NCBI RefSeq assembly: GCF_003217255.1 | Contig: NZ_QJTE01000002.1 | Location: 1-64,000 of the forward strand | DNA: 64,000 bases | Origin: Pseudoroseicyclus aestuarii | Lineage (GTDB): Bacteria > Pseudomonadota > Alphaproteobacteria > Rhodobacterales > Rhodobacteraceae | Direction of reading: 5' to 3' | Part shown: in pieces, positions 16,475 through 25,562 of the stretch | Layout: each line of letters starts with the position of its first letter | Position numbering within the stretch: the first letter of the stretch is position 1 | Notes under the pieces: model-generated | What the model was told of the DNA's origin: nothing | The model's database searches: none | Seen by the model: only the letters and a program-made list of their open reading frames with translations | Translations under genes and position numbers: made by a program

Positions 16475-17797
16475 ATGACAATGCATGCACGCCTACTCCT
16501 GGGGGCAACGGCTCTGGCGCTGCTTCCTCTGGCCGCCACGGCGCAGGACGATGACGCCGCGCAGGACGACAGCGCCGCGCAGCAGGCCGAGGCACCGGAC
16601 GCGGCAGAGAGCGCGGCCGCCTGCGGCGGGCTCAGCGGCGGACAGTGGATCGGCGGCAGCGAAGCCGCCTCGGACGTCAGCACCGCCTCCGCCGCGATGG
16701 AGCAGATGGCCCTCGTCCTGCAGGGCAACGAATACGTCGCCCTCTTCACCGCCTCGGAGCCGGCCGAGATCCGGGTCGAGGCGCAGGGCCGCGGGGGCGG
16801 CGATCCCTACATCGACCTCTACGACGAGAGCGGCGAGATCCTCGTCTCGGACGATGATTCGGGCGGCGGCCTCGACAGCCGGGCCGAGATCGCGGTCGAG
16901 CCGGGCCAGTACTGCCTGACCATGTCGAGCTACGACGGCGCGCCGATGACCGGCTTCGTCAGCGTCGGCCTGTCCGAGCACGAGGCGCTGACGACCGGCG
17001 AGGATCCGGCCTCGACCGACGATGGCTGGGACGACCCCTACTACGACGACATGCCCGAGATCGCCGAAGGCTCCTGCGAAGCGCCGACCCGCCAGCTTGG
17101 CGACGGCCCGCTCGACCTGACCTCCGCGGTCAGCGACACGGCCTCCGCGGCCGAGGTGCCCTACTGGGGCTTCACCCTGGGCGAGCCGACCGGCGTGATG
17201 ATCACCGCCGACAACCCGAATGCCGACCCGGTCGTCACCCTCTACGACGGCAACGGCGGCTATCTGGCCGAGAACGACGACTACGACGGGCTCAACAGCC
17301 GCATCGACATGACCGCCCCGCTGCCCGCCGGCGACTACTGCGTCGAGATGACGGCCCTCAGCGACCGGTCCGAGCCGATCACTCTGAGCGTCGCCGCCTA
17401 CGATTCGGAAACGGCGATGCGCGAGATGGTCGCCCGCGGCGAGACCAGCCCGACGATCGGCGGCGACTACCCGATCACCGAACTGGGGGTGCTGGGCGGC
17501 CGGCTGCGGCAGGACGTGCAGACCAATGACGAAACCTCGTGGTTCTCCATCGAGGTGCCCGAGAACAGCCTGGTGATGATCGACGCGGTCGCTGGCGGCA
17601 TGGGCGATCCCGTCCTCTTCCTCTACGACGACTTCGGCCGCCTGGTGGAGCAGAACGACGACGGCGGCGACAGCCTCGATTCGCGCATCGCCACCGAGGT
17701 CACCCGCGGCACCTACCTCGTCGGCGTGCGGCAGGTCGGCTCCGGCCAGCAGGGGCTGATCCGGCTGCTGATGCAGCGCTTCGTCCCCGCCGAGTGA
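16475..17797 (+). CDS. Secreted protein with three PPC-like beta-sandwich repeats
   Basis: This 440-residue protein has a signal peptide (residues 1-23, ending ATAQ), an acidic, alanine-rich linker, and three repeats resembling bacterial pre-peptidase C-terminal domains. Each repeat has a D-P-x-x-x-LYD strand (residues 110-117, 251-258, 378-385) followed about 16-20 residues later by L-D/N-S-R (133-136, 273-276, 401-404) and a G-x-Y-C/L strand. No protease or other catalytic domain is attached. The many aspartates in the loops suggest calcium binding. It has its own terminator, so it is a single-gene unit. The ligand is unknown. Confidence 0.85.
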   Translation: MTMHARLLLGATALALLPLAATAQDDDAAQDDSAAQQAEAPDAAESAAACGGLSGGQWIGGSEAASDVSTASAAMEQMALVLQGNEYVALFTASEPAEIRVEAQGRGGGDPYIDLYDESGEILVSDDDSGGGLDSRAEIAVEPGQYCLTMSSYDGAPMTGFVSVGLSEHEALTTGEDPASTDDGWDDPYYDDMPEIAEGSCEAPTRQLGDGPLDLTSAVSDTASAAEVPYWGFTLGEPTGVMITADNPNADPVVTLYDGNGGYLAENDDYDGLNSRIDMTAPLPAGDYCVEMTALSDRSEPITLSVAAYDSETAMREMVARGETSPTIGGDYPITELGVLGGRLRQDVQTNDETSWFSIEVPENSLVMIDAVAGGMGDPVLFLYDDFGRLVEQNDDGGDSLDSRIATEVTRGTYLVGVRQVGSGQQGLIRLLMQRFVPAE

Positions 17798-17837
17798 TCC
17801 GGCACCGCAGCGCCATGGGCGCTGCCTGAGAAAACGC

Positions 17838-17871
17838 AAAAGCGCCCCCGCGATCAGCGGGGGCGCTTTTT
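17838..17871. terminator. Bidirectional intrinsic terminator between the PPC-repeat and caspase-like genes
   Basis: A perfect 14-bp stem (17838-17851 with 17857-17870) has a 5-base loop. It has A residues on the left foot and T residues on the right, so it serves both convergent genes. Confidence 0.95.
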
Positions 17872-17895
17872 CATTTAGGCTACCCGGCGGCGGCG

Positions 17896-19557
17896 CTACT
17901 GGCCGGTGATCGCATCCGCCAGCAGGCGGACCACCGTCTGCTCGTTCAGGTAGCCCGTCACCTCCAGCTCGCGGTCGGTCTGGAAGCGGCGCAGGGCGCG
18001 GCGGGTGTTCTCGTCGAAGACGCCGTCGACCCCCCCGGGTTCGAGGTTCAGCCCGTCGAGCCGCGCCTCGACCAGGCGCCGCGTCAGCGGGTTCAGCCCC
18101 AGCGCCGTCTCGGTCGCCTGCGCCGATTGCGCTTCGTCGCTGCTGGCCTGTTGCAGCGCCTGAATGCGGGACTGCGCCTCGGCGCGGAAGGCGCCGTTCT
18201 GGTAGGAGTTCAGGTAGTCCTCGTAGCCCGCGATGGCATCCGCCTCGCGTGCGCGATCCCAGGCGGCGCGGTCCTGCGCCTCCGCGGCCTGACGCTTCTC
18301 CTCCTCGATCATCGACAGCCGGTCTGCGGCGGTCTCGGCGAAGAGGCCGTCGGGATAGCGTTCAAGGTAGGCGCGCAGCCCCGGCTCGTCGCCGGCCGAT
18401 CCGGTCTCGTCCCAATAGGCGCGGTCAAGCTGCTCGGCCTCGCGGCGCTGCTGCTCGGCCCGCGCCTCGAGTTCCGCGCTGCGGCGGGCGGCCTGCGCCT
18501 CGAGCCGGCTGATCTGCTCGGGCGTCAGGTAGGAGGTCTGCGGGAAACCGTTCTGCTGCTGCCAGTTGGTGATCGCCTGCCGCGTGCCCGACCCGAAGAT
18601 GCCGTCGATGCCGCGGGTGTCGTAGTCCAGCAGGCTCAGGCTGCGCTGGATCTCGCGCTGGCGATCACGCGACAGCTCCAGCCCCTCCTCGGCCAGCCGG
18701 GCATCGCGGTTCGGCTCTGCGAGGATGGCGGCGATCGCCTCTTCTGCCGCCTCGGCCTGCTGGCCGTTGGGGAAGCGGCGCAGGTAATCGCGGTAACCCT
18801 CGACGGTGTCGAGCGCGGTTGCGCCCTGCCACAGCGTCTCGTCGGCCTCGGTATCGGCCTGCGGCTGCTCCGGCGCCTCGTCCTGCGCCGCCTCGGCTGG
18901 CATGAAGACGCGCGATGCGGGCAGGTAGCCGCTCGCCTCCAGCCCCTGCGCCTGCGCGATCAGCGGCGCGAGATCGACCTGCGGCTGGCTCAACGCGCCG
19001 CCGGCGAAGGCCGCGGCGGCCTGCGGGCTGCCGGTCAGCACCGTCACGCCTTGCGGGATATCCAGCGGGCCGAGGCCCGCGCGCAGCCAGCTGTCGTAGC
19101 GTTCGTCGCCCTCGGCCACGCCCAGCAGCAGGATCGATTCGCCCGGTGCCTCGGCCAGCAGCCGCAGGACGCCCGCCAAGTCGATGGCCTGGGCGCCGGG
19201 CGACAGCAGGCGCGGCTCCTCGGCCTCGGCGGTCAGGTACCAGCTGCGCTCCCCGTCGGTCATGAAGCGGCCCGCCATGACCGCGACGAGGCGCTGCGCC
19301 CCGGCGGCATCGGCCTGCCAGCTGCGCAGCGCATCGGCGGTGGCATCGGCGCGCCCGTTCGGCAGCGCGGTGACCTCGAAGCCCAGCGCCCGCAGCCCTT
19401 CCTGGGCCGGGATCACACTGGCGCCGTTCGGCGTACGGCCCAGCACCTCGTAATATTCGTTTCCGAAGATGAGCGCGGCATCCGTACCGTCCTCCTGCGC
19501 CAGTGCGGCGGGGGCGGCGACGATCAGCGCGACGATCGGGGCGATGGGCAGACGCAT
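17896..19557 (-). CDS. Secreted caspase-like (degenerate) protein with peptidoglycan-binding domains
   Basis: This 553-residue protein has a signal peptide (MRLPIAPIVALIVAAPAALA). An N-terminal region (about 25-215) follows the caspase-like fold pattern: FGNEYYE for the usual IGNxxY near 31 and a LRALGFEVT element near 56. The catalytic His position reads MAGRFMTDGERSWYL (94-108) instead of SGHG, and the Cys strand reads LLLGVAEGD (143-151), so both catalytic residues appear lost. Two peptidoglycan-binding-1-like domains follow (about 310-360 with DGIFGSGTRQAI, and 498-550 with DGVFDENTRRAL). Between them are repeats of the type YxxYLxxYPxGxFAExA. The ATG at 19557 has AAGGAGGA upstream. Confidence 0.8.
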   Translation of the reverse strand: MRLPIAPIVALIVAAPAALAQEDGTDAALIFGNEYYEVLGRTPNGASVIPAQEGLRALGFEVTALPNGRADATADALRSWQADAAGAQRLVAVMAGRFMTDGERSWYLTAEAEEPRLLSPGAQAIDLAGVLRLLAEAPGESILLLGVAEGDERYDSWLRAGLGPLDIPQGVTVLTGSPQAAAAFAGGALSQPQVDLAPLIAQAQGLEASGYLPASRVFMPAEAAQDEAPEQPQADTEADETLWQGATALDTVEGYRDYLRRFPNGQQAEAAEEAIAAILAEPNRDARLAEEGLELSRDRQREIQRSLSLLDYDTRGIDGIFGSGTRQAITNWQQQNGFPQTSYLTPEQISRLEAQAARRSAELEARAEQQRREAEQLDRAYWDETGSAGDEPGLRAYLERYPDGLFAETAADRLSMIEEEKRQAAEAQDRAAWDRAREADAIAGYEDYLNSYQNGAFRAEAQSRIQALQQASSDEAQSAQATETALGLNPLTRRLVEARLDGLNLEPGGVDGVFDENTRRALRRFQTDRELEVTGYLNEQTVVRLLADAITGQ

Positions 19558-19656
19558 CTGGCGGGTCCTCCTTGTTCCTTGCCGAACCCGGCGCCGTCGG
19601 CGCCGGTTCCGCAAGCAAGACTGCCCCCGCAGGGCGCCGCCATCCAATAACGTGTT

Positions 19657-20445
19657 CTAGAGGTCGAACGTCGCGAAGACCGGCACGTGGTCCGAGGGCT
19701 TCTCCCAGCCGCGGGCGGCCTTCAGCACCCGGCTGGAATGGGCGGCGCCGGCGATGTCGGGCGTGGCCCAGACATGGTCGAGCCGGCGCCCGCGATCCGC
19801 CGCTTCCCAGTCCTTGGCGCGGTAGGACCACCAGGAATAGAGCGGCCCCTCGGGGATGTCCTTGCGCGTGACGTCGACCCAGGCCCCCGCCTCCTGCGCC
19901 GCGGTCAGATGCTCTACCTCGGTGGGCGTGTGGCTGACGATCTTCAGCATCTTCTTGTGATCCCAGACGTCATCCTCGCGCGGGGCGATGTTCAGATCGC
20001 CGACGAGGATCGCCTTCTCGGGCCGTTCGGCGCGGAAGGCGTCGCGCATCTGCGTCAGGTAATCCAGCTTCTGGCCGAACTTGACGTTCTTCTCGCGGTC
20101 GGGCTCATCACCGCCCGCGGGGACGTAGTAGTTGTGGATCACCACGCCGTTCTCCAGCCTCGCGGCGACATGGCGCGCATGACCCAGCTCGACGTGGTCG
20201 AGGCCGCCCGCATCCTCGAGCGGCAGCTTCGACAGGATTGCGACGCCGTTGTAGCCCTTCTGCCCGCGGGCGATCATGTGCGGGTAGCCCAGCGCGGCAA
20301 AACCTTCGAGCGGGATCTTCTCGACCGGGGACTTGCACTCCTGCAGGCACAGGATGTCCGGCGCCTCCTCGGTCAGCAGCTTGTGCACCAGCGTCTCGCG
20401 CAGGCGGACGGAGTTGATGTTCCAGGTGGCGAGCGTGAAGGGCAT
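19657..20445 (-). CDS. xthA: Exodeoxyribonuclease III family AP endonuclease
   Basis: This 262-residue enzyme removes abasic sites and 3' blocks in base excision repair. Motifs of the endonuclease/exonuclease/phosphatase fold are in order: LATWNINSVR near residue 4, LCLQECK near 32 (metal-binding Glu), NYYVPAGGD near 107, LVGDLNIAPRE near 148 and the final SDHVPVFATFDL with the catalytic Asp-His. The ATG at 20445 begins the conserved core; a frame extending to 20505 adds unrelated residues. It lies on the same strand downstream of the small secreted protein gene, with about 180 bases between. Confidence 0.95.
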   Translation of the reverse strand: MPFTLATWNINSVRLRETLVHKLLTEEAPDILCLQECKSPVEKIPLEGFAALGYPHMIARGQKGYNGVAILSKLPLEDAGGLDHVELGHARHVAARLENGVVIHNYYVPAGGDEPDREKNVKFGQKLDYLTQMRDAFRAERPEKAILVGDLNIAPREDDVWDHKKMLKIVSHTPTEVEHLTAAQEAGAWVDVTRKDIPEGPLYSWWSYRAKDWEAADRGRRLDHVWATPDIAGAAHSSRVLKAARGWEKPSDHVPVFATFDL

Positions 20446-20628
20446 GGGCAGTCTTCCGGCGTGATGGATGCCAGGGTCATGCCCGATCACGGCGCGATCC
20501 GCCACCCGGCGCCGGCAAGGGCCGGGCCCCGCAGATCGAGATCGGCAAGGCCCGCCCGACGCTGAAGCCGGTGAACCCTACCGCCGACCACCTCATCCCG
20601 TGACGCGGCTGGGGGCGCTGCGCCGCCC

Positions 20629-20955
20629 CTATTCCGTCAGGTTCAGCGTGTCGGTCATGCAGGTGTTCAGCGTCATCTGATCCTCGACCCCGTCGGCATA
20701 GACCAGCAGGAAATCCCATGCGCAGTCCATGTTGTCCGGAATCGTCAGCACCACCGACCCGCCCGGCTGCACGACCTTTTCGCCCAAGCGGTCCGGCCCC
20801 CACATCTCGTCCGAGGATTCGGAGGTGAAGAGCCGGTAGAGCACCGTCTGCGTGCCGTTGTTCACCGTCACCTGCCCGGCAAGGGCGGGCGCAGCGGCAA
20901 GGACGGCGGCGGCAAGGACGGCGCAGGGCGCGAGGCCGGAACGCAGGGTGGGCAT
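20629..20955 (-). CDS. Small secreted protein, unknown function
   Basis: This 108-residue protein has a signal peptide (residues 1-26, ending AAPALA). The mature part looks like a small beta-sandwich: [17 protein letters not shown], then [12 protein letters not shown] and [12 protein letters not shown]. Two cysteines (near 78 and 99) could form a disulfide in the periplasm. It lies 81 bases downstream of the response regulator gene on the same strand and could share its transcript. I do not recognise a function. Confidence 0.75.
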   Translation of the reverse strand: MPTLRSGLAPCAVLAAAVLAAAPALAGQVTVNNGTQTVLYRLFTSESSDEMWGPDRLGEKVVQPGGSVVLTIPDNMDCAWDFLLVYADGVEDQMTLNTCMTDTLNLTE

Positions 20956-21036
20956 GGCTCTCTCCCGTTGGAACTTCGCCGCCAGCCTAGCGCGCAGGTG
21001 CCGGGGGCGAAACCCGCAGGCGTCGCCCCCGATTTT

Positions 21037-21723
21037 TCAGGCGACCAGCCGGTAGCCCCCCGCCTCGGTCACCAGCAGCTTGGCGTTCGAGGGATCGGGC
21101 TCGATCTTCTGGCGCAGCCGGTAGATATGCGTCTCGAGCGTGTGGGTCGTGACGCCCGCGTTGTAGCCCCAGACCTCGTGCAGCAGCACGTCGCGCGGCA
21201 CGATCCCGTCGGCCGAGCGATAGAGGTACTTGAGGATGTTCGTCTCCTTCTCGGTCAGGCGAACCTTCTTCTCGTCCTCGGTCAGAAGCATCTTCTGCGA
21301 GGGGCGGAAGGTATAGGGCCCAAGCTGGAAGATCGCGTCCTCGCTGCTTTCGTGGGTGCGCAGCTGGGCTCGGATACGGGCGAGCAGCACCGGGAACTTC
21401 ATCGGCTTGGTGACGTAATCGTTCGCCCCCGCGTCGAGGCCGAGAATGGTGTCGCTGTCGGTGTCATGCCCGGTCAGGATCAGGATCGGGCACTTGACCC
21501 CCTGCTTGCGCATCAGGCGGCAGAGCTCGCGCCCGTCGGTATCGGGCAGGCCGACGTCGAGGATCACGAGGTCGAAGAGACCCGCCTTGATCTGCGCCAT
21601 CGCGTCGTGGCCGTTGCCGGCCTCGAAGACGTCGAATTCCTCGGTCATAACGAGCTGCTCGCTCAGCGCCTCGCGCAGGTCGTCGTCGTCGTCGACGAGC
21701 AGGATTTTCTTGAGTTGCGGCAT
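21037..21723 (-). CDS. cenR: OmpR-family response regulator, CenR-like
   Basis: This 228-residue regulator has a receiver domain ([10 protein letters not shown] near residue 9, phosphoacceptor Asp in [10 protein letters not shown] near 56, Thr in ILTGHD, Lys in YVTKPMK near 106). It also has a winged-helix DNA-binding domain ending in [17 protein letters not shown] and GGYRLVA. The receiver and linker ([48 protein letters not shown]) closely resemble alphaproteobacterial CenR, which governs envelope functions and is essential in some species. I assign this by recall of the family, not by a search. No sensor kinase gene is adjacent. It diverges from ribA. Confidence 0.8.
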   Translation of the reverse strand: MPQLKKILLVDDDDDLREALSEQLVMTEEFDVFEAGNGHDAMAQIKAGLFDLVILDVGLPDTDGRELCRLMRKQGVKCPILILTGHDTDSDTILGLDAGANDYVTKPMKFPVLLARIRAQLRTHESSEDAIFQLGPYTFRPSQKMLLTEDEKKVRLTEKETNILKYLYRSADGIVPRDVLLHEVWGYNAGVTTHTLETHIYRLRQKIEPDPSNAKLLVTEAGGYRLVA

Positions 21724-21891
21724 AACCGGACCCTTTCAAAACTGGTGGGGGCCGGGCCCCCTGCACATCGCGTGCCTCTGGAAAGGCAGATGTGTAACCT
21801 TTACGTGTCCGGCAAGCGTTGCTGCCGCCGCCTCACGGCCAAGTGTCGGAAACGCCCGAAATGTTTCAAGGATTCCGGCAGGACGGGCCCC

Positions 21892-22977
21892 ATGACCTTC
21901 TCTCTCGATGCCAGTGAGCGGCGTGCGCGGGCGCTGGCCGACCTGCGGATGGGGGTGCCCGTGGTGCTGGACGGCGGCGACGGCGGCGCCCTCGCCCTCG
22001 CGGCCGAGACCATCACACCGGGCCGCCTGGAAAGCCTGCGCGCGCTTGGCGGCGCCCCAGTCCTGGCGATCACGGCACAGCGGGCCAAGGTGCTGAACGC
22101 GCCCGCCTACGACGGCGACACGGCGCGCGTCCTGCTGCCGCAGGATGCCGCGAGCGGCTGGGTCCGCGCGCTGGCCGATCCGGCGGACGACCTGCGCGCG
22201 CCGATGAAGGGCCCGCTGAAGATGCAGCGAGAGGGCAGCGCGACCCTGCACCGCGCCGCCATCGCGCTGGCCAAGGGCGCGCGGCTGCTGCCTGCCGCCC
22301 TCGTGCTGCCGATCGAGGATGCGGCCGTCTTCGCGGCCCGCCACGACCTGACGCGCCTGCCCCCCATGCCCGCCCTGCCCGCCGATCCCGCCCCCATGGC
22401 CGATATCGCCGATGCCCGCCTGCCAATGGCGCTGGCGGGGGCCGGGCGCGTGCATGTCTTTCGCCCCCGCGACGGCGGAGAGGAGCATTACGCCATCGAG
22501 GTCGGCAAGCCGCTGCGCGACGCGCCCGTGCTGGCGCGGCTACATTCGGCCTGCTTCACCGGCGACGTGCTGGGCAGCCTGAAATGCGACTGCGGCCCGC
22601 AGCTTCATGCCGCCCTGTCCCAGATGGGGCAGGAGGGGGCGGGCGTTCTGCTGTACCTGAACCAGGAGGGGCGCGGCATCGGGCTGGCCAACAAGATGCG
22701 CGCCTATGACCTGCAGGATCAGGGCTTCGACACGGTCGAGGCGAACCACCGCCTCGGCTTCGAGGATGACGAGCGTGATTTCCGCATCGGGGCAGAGCTT
22801 CTGCGCCGCCTCGGCTTCTCCTCCGTCCGGCTGCTGACGAACAACCCGCGCAAGATCGCGCGGATGGAGGAATCGGGCATTGCCGTGACCGAGCGGGTGC
22901 CGCTGCAGGTCGGGCGCGGCGCGCTGAACACCGCCTACCTCGATACCAAGGCGGCGAAGTCCGGGCATTTGCTGTGA
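21892..22977 (+). CDS. ribA: GTP cyclohydrolase II with degenerate N-terminal DHBP-synthase-like domain
   Basis: This 361-residue protein has a complete RibA domain from about residue 165. The zinc ligands are in [21 protein letters not shown] (three Cys near 218-231), followed by [18 protein letters not shown] and the C-terminal LLTNNPRKI. It opens the imidazole ring of GTP to start riboflavin synthesis. The N-terminal 150 residues look like a decayed RibB domain: [20 protein letters not shown] (about 23-42) stands where DHBP synthases have the DDEDRENEGDL acidic motif, which is absent. The YkuD gene overlaps its stop codon. The upstream gap is shared with cenR. Confidence 0.93.
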   Translation: MTFSLDASERRARALADLRMGVPVVLDGGDGGALALAAETITPGRLESLRALGGAPVLAITAQRAKVLNAPAYDGDTARVLLPQDAASGWVRALADPADDLRAPMKGPLKMQREGSATLHRAAIALAKGARLLPAALVLPIEDAAVFAARHDLTRLPPMPALPADPAPMADIADARLPMALAGAGRVHVFRPRDGGEEHYAIEVGKPLRDAPVLARLHSACFTGDVLGSLKCDCGPQLHAALSQMGQEGAGVLLYLNQEGRGIGLANKMRAYDLQDQGFDTVEANHRLGFEDDERDFRIGAELLRRLGFSSVRLLTNNPRKIARMEESGIAVTERVPLQVGRGALNTAYLDTKAAKSGHLL

Positions 22978-23453
22978 CGCTGGCGCTGACCCCGCGCGGG
23001 CTGCGCGCCCTTGGCCACATCTTGCCCTGCGCCATCGGGCGCGGCGGGTTGACGGGTGACAAGCGCGAGGGCGACCTAGCCACGCCGCGCGGGACGTGGC
23101 GTGTGACCGGCCTCTTCTACCGCCCCGACCGGCTGGCCCCGCCCGCGCCCTGGGCGCGGCCGATCCGGCCGGGCGATCTGTGGTCGGACGCGCCAGAGGA
23201 TCCGGCCTACAACAGCCTCGTGCGCGCGCCCCATGCGCCCAGCCACGAGGCGCTGCGCCGCGCCGATCCGATGTACGACATCATCCTGACGACCGACTGG
23301 AACGATGCGGCGGTGCCGGGCTGCGGCTCTGCCATCTTCATCCACCGTTGGCGCCGGCCCCGCTGGCCGACTGCCGGCTGCATCGCGCTGGCGCCCGGCG
23401 ATCTGGCCTGGCTCGCCGCCCGCGCGGCGCCGGGCACCGCGATCCGGGTGTGA
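22974..23453 (+). CDS. YkuD-domain (L,D-transpeptidase-like) protein
   Basis: This 159-residue protein carries the L,D-transpeptidase catalytic motif: the histidine in AIFIHRWR near residue 124 and TAGCIAL near 137-143 with the nucleophilic Cys. It has no signal peptide or lipobox, which is unusual for an enzyme that cross-links or modifies peptidoglycan, and it is shorter than the periplasmic members. The GTG start overlaps the ribA stop (GTGA), so translation is coupled to ribA. Cytoplasmic or non-classical location and the substrate are open questions. Confidence 0.85.
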   Translation: MTLALTPRGLRALGHILPCAIGRGGLTGDKREGDLATPRGTWRVTGLFYRPDRLAPPAPWARPIRPGDLWSDAPEDPAYNSLVRAPHAPSHEALRRADPMYDIILTTDWNDAAVPGCGSAIFIHRWRRPRWPTAGCIALAPGDLAWLAARAAPGTAIRV

Positions 23454-23504
23454 CGCGCGGGCCGTCCTTGACGCCCCCGGCCCGCCCGGCCTATCGCCCG
23501 GCCC

Positions 23505-23960
23505 ATGGCTGATTTCTTTGCGTATACAGACGGCGCCTGCTCGGGCAATCCGGGTCCCGGCGGCTGGGGCGCCCTGCTGATCGCCCGCGAGAACGGCGCC
23601 GTGGTCAAGGAACGCCCCCTGTCGGGCGGCGAGGCGCAGACCACAAACAACCGGATGGAGTTGATGGCCGCCATCAGCGCGCTCGAGGCGCTGGGAAAGC
23701 CGACGAAGATCACCGTCGTGACCGACAGCGCCTACGTGAAGGACGGCATCGGCTCCTGGCTGGCGGGATGGAAGCGCAACGGCTGGAAGACCGCCGCCAA
23801 GAAGCCCGTGAAGAACGAGGAACTCTGGCGCCGCCTCGACGAGGCGACGCAGCGCCACACCGTGCGCTGGGAATGGGTCAAGGGCCATGCCGGTCACCCC
23901 GAGAACGAGCGCGCCGACGAGCTGGCCCGCGCCGGAATGGCGCCCTTCAAGAAACGCTGA
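23505..23960 (+). CDS. rnhA: Ribonuclease HI
   Basis: RNase HI (151 residues) cleaves the RNA strand of RNA-DNA hybrids. The catalytic acids are visible: Asp in [18 protein letters not shown] (residues 5-22), Glu in [18 protein letters not shown] near 48, Asp in [12 protein letters not shown] near 70 and the final Asp in [10 protein letters not shown] near 134, with the His in [11 protein letters not shown]. Length and order match the family. It follows the YkuD gene by about 50 bases on the same strand. Confidence 0.97.
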   Translation: MADFFAYTDGACSGNPGPGGWGALLIARENGAVVKERPLSGGEAQTTNNRMELMAAISALEALGKPTKITVVTDSAYVKDGIGSWLAGWKRNGWKTAAKKPVKNEELWRRLDEATQRHTVRWEWVKGHAGHPENERADELARAGMAPFKKR

Positions 23961-24054
23961 GGGTTCGCAGGCGTACCGGCGCGGCAGCGGCGGGAACCTC
24001 ACGCTTCCGGGACGGGTTTGTGCCCGAGGAACCCCCGCATTCCGGAAGGCACCC

Positions 24055-24582
24055 ATGCAAGTTTCCCTCGATATCAACGGCGCGTCCGTCGCGCTGGACC
24101 TTGATGCGCGCACCACGCTGCTCGACGCCCTGCGCAACCACGCCGGGCTCACCGGCTCCAAGAAAGGGTGCGACCACGGTCAGTGCGGCGCCTGTACCGT
24201 CATGGTGAACGGGCGGCGGATCAACTCCTGCCTGACGCTCGCCGTGATGCACGAGGACGACGAGATCACGACGGTCGAGGGGCTGGCCGAGGGCAATACC
24301 CTCTCGCCGCTGCAGCGCGCCTTCATCAGCCACGACGGCTTCCAGTGCGGTTACTGCACGCCCGGCCAGCTGTGCAGCGCCACCGCCATGCTGGACGAGG
24401 CCGCGAAGGGCTGGCCCAGCAACGTCACCGCCGATCTCGAGAACGCGACGCCGCTGACCGACGAGGAAATCTCGGAGCGGATGAGCGGGAACATCTGCCG
24501 CTGCTCCTGCTACCCCGGCATCGTCGAGGCGATCCGCGAAGCCGCCGACGCCCCGGCGCAGAAGACGGGAGCCGAAGCATGA
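24055..24582 (+). CDS. Molybdenum hydroxylase, [2Fe-2S] subunit (PaoA-like)
   Basis: This 175-residue small subunit of a xanthine oxidase-family enzyme carries two [2Fe-2S] clusters. The plant-type cluster uses [12 protein letters not shown] (near 37-48) and the Cys in INSCLTL; the second uses [11 protein letters not shown] (near 97) and [16 protein letters not shown] (near 147). Unlike E. coli PaoA (YagT) it has no twin-arginine signal, so the enzyme should stay in the cytoplasm. GGAAGG precedes the ATG at 24055. Its stop overlaps the start of the FAD subunit gene (ATGA), the first of two such overlaps in this operon. Confidence 0.95.
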   Translation: MQVSLDINGASVALDLDARTTLLDALRNHAGLTGSKKGCDHGQCGACTVMVNGRRINSCLTLAVMHEDDEITTVEGLAEGNTLSPLQRAFISHDGFQCGYCTPGQLCSATAMLDEAAKGWPSNVTADLENATPLTDEEISERMSGNICRCSCYPGIVEAIREAADAPAQKTGAEA

Positions 24583-25562
24583 AGTCCTTCGACTACATCC
24601 GCGCCACCTCCGTCGCAGAGGCCGTGCAGGCCGGGGGGACAGGCGCGCGCTACATCGCCGGCGGGACCAACCTGCTCGACCTCATGAAGCTCGAGGTGAT
24701 GGCCCCCGATACGCTGATCGACATCACCCGTCTCGGCCTCGACCAGATCGAAGAGCTGGACAACGGCGGGCTGCGCATCGGGGCGCTGGTGCCGAACGCC
24801 GACCTCGCCGCGGACATGCGCGTGCGCCGCGGTTGGCCGGTTCTCAGCCGCGCCCTGCTGGCCGGCGCCAGCGGCCAGCTGCGCAACAAGGCGACCACCG
24901 GCGGCAACCTGCTGCAGCGGACGCGGTGCTACTATTTTTATGACACCGCCGCCCCCTGCAACAAGCGCGAGCCCGGCTCGGGCTGCGCCGCGATGGAAGG
25001 CTTCAACCGCATCCTCGGCGTGCTCGGCACCTCGGACCACTGCATCGCCACGCATCCCTCGGACATGGCCGTCGCCATGCAGGTGCTGGACGCCGAGGTC
25101 GAGATCGAGGGCAAGGACGGCACCCGGCGTGTTGAGCTGGACGAGTTCTACCGCCTGCCCGGCGACACCCCGCATATCGAGACTGTACTGGCCGAAGGCG
25201 AGCTGATCACGGCCGTGATCCTGCCCCCCGCCCCGGGCGGAAAGCACGTCTACCAGAAGGTGCGCGACCGCGCCTCCTATGCCTTCGCGCTGGTCTCGGT
25301 CGCCTGCGTGGCCAAGGTAGAAGGCGGCGTGCTCGAGGATATCAGCCTCGCCTTCGGCGGCCTTGCCCCCAAGCCCTGGCGAAACCGTGCGGTCGAGGAC
25401 CTGCTCAAGGGTCAGGCCCCCTCCGAGGCGCTGTTCGAACAGGCCGCCGAGACCCTTCTGGCCGAGGCCAAGGGCCACGGCAGCAACGATTTCAAGATCC
25501 CCCTGACGCGGCGGACCCTCGTCTCCGTGCTGGGCGAAGCGACGAAAGGGGCAGCGGCATGA
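24579..25562 (+). CDS. Molybdenum hydroxylase, FAD and [4Fe-4S] subunit (PaoB-like)
   Basis: This 327-residue subunit binds FAD ([12 protein letters not shown] near residue 22 and [14 protein letters not shown] near 108). It passes electrons from the iron-sulfur clusters to an acceptor. It has four cysteines in the segment from RTRCYYF through [13 protein letters not shown] to [12 protein letters not shown], the arrangement that binds the extra [4Fe-4S] cluster in PaoB-type subunits. This sets it in the PaoABC subgroup rather than the CO dehydrogenase subgroup. Both ends overlap neighbouring genes by four bases (ATGA), so the three subunits are made together. Confidence 0.94.
   Translation: MKSFDYIRATSVAEAVQAGGTGARYIAGGTNLLDLMKLEVMAPDTLIDITRLGLDQIEELDNGGLRIGALVPNADLAADMRVRRGWPVLSRALLAGASGQLRNKATTGGNLLQRTRCYYFYDTAAPCNKREPGSGCAAMEGFNRILGVLGTSDHCIATHPSDMAVAMQVLDAEVEIEGKDGTRRVELDEFYRLPGDTPHIETVLAEGELITAVILPPAPGGKHVYQKVRDRASYAFALVSVACVAKVEGGVLEDISLAFGGLAPKPWRNRAVEDLLKGQAPSEALFEQAAETLLAEAKGHGSNDFKIPLTRRTLVSVLGEATKGAAA

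Noticed and set aside
18127-19650. A 507-residue plus-strand open frame opposite the caspase-like gene
   Set aside because: The minus-strand protein has a signal peptide, ribosome binding site and recognisable domains; the plus frame is a shadow rich in Leu, Arg and Gly.
21003-21030. A hairpin (GGGGGCGA/TCGCCCCC) followed by T residues on the plus strand
   Set aside because: No plus-strand gene lies upstream, and on the minus strand, where cenR ends, no T run follows. It might still slow RNA decay, but I cannot call it a terminator.
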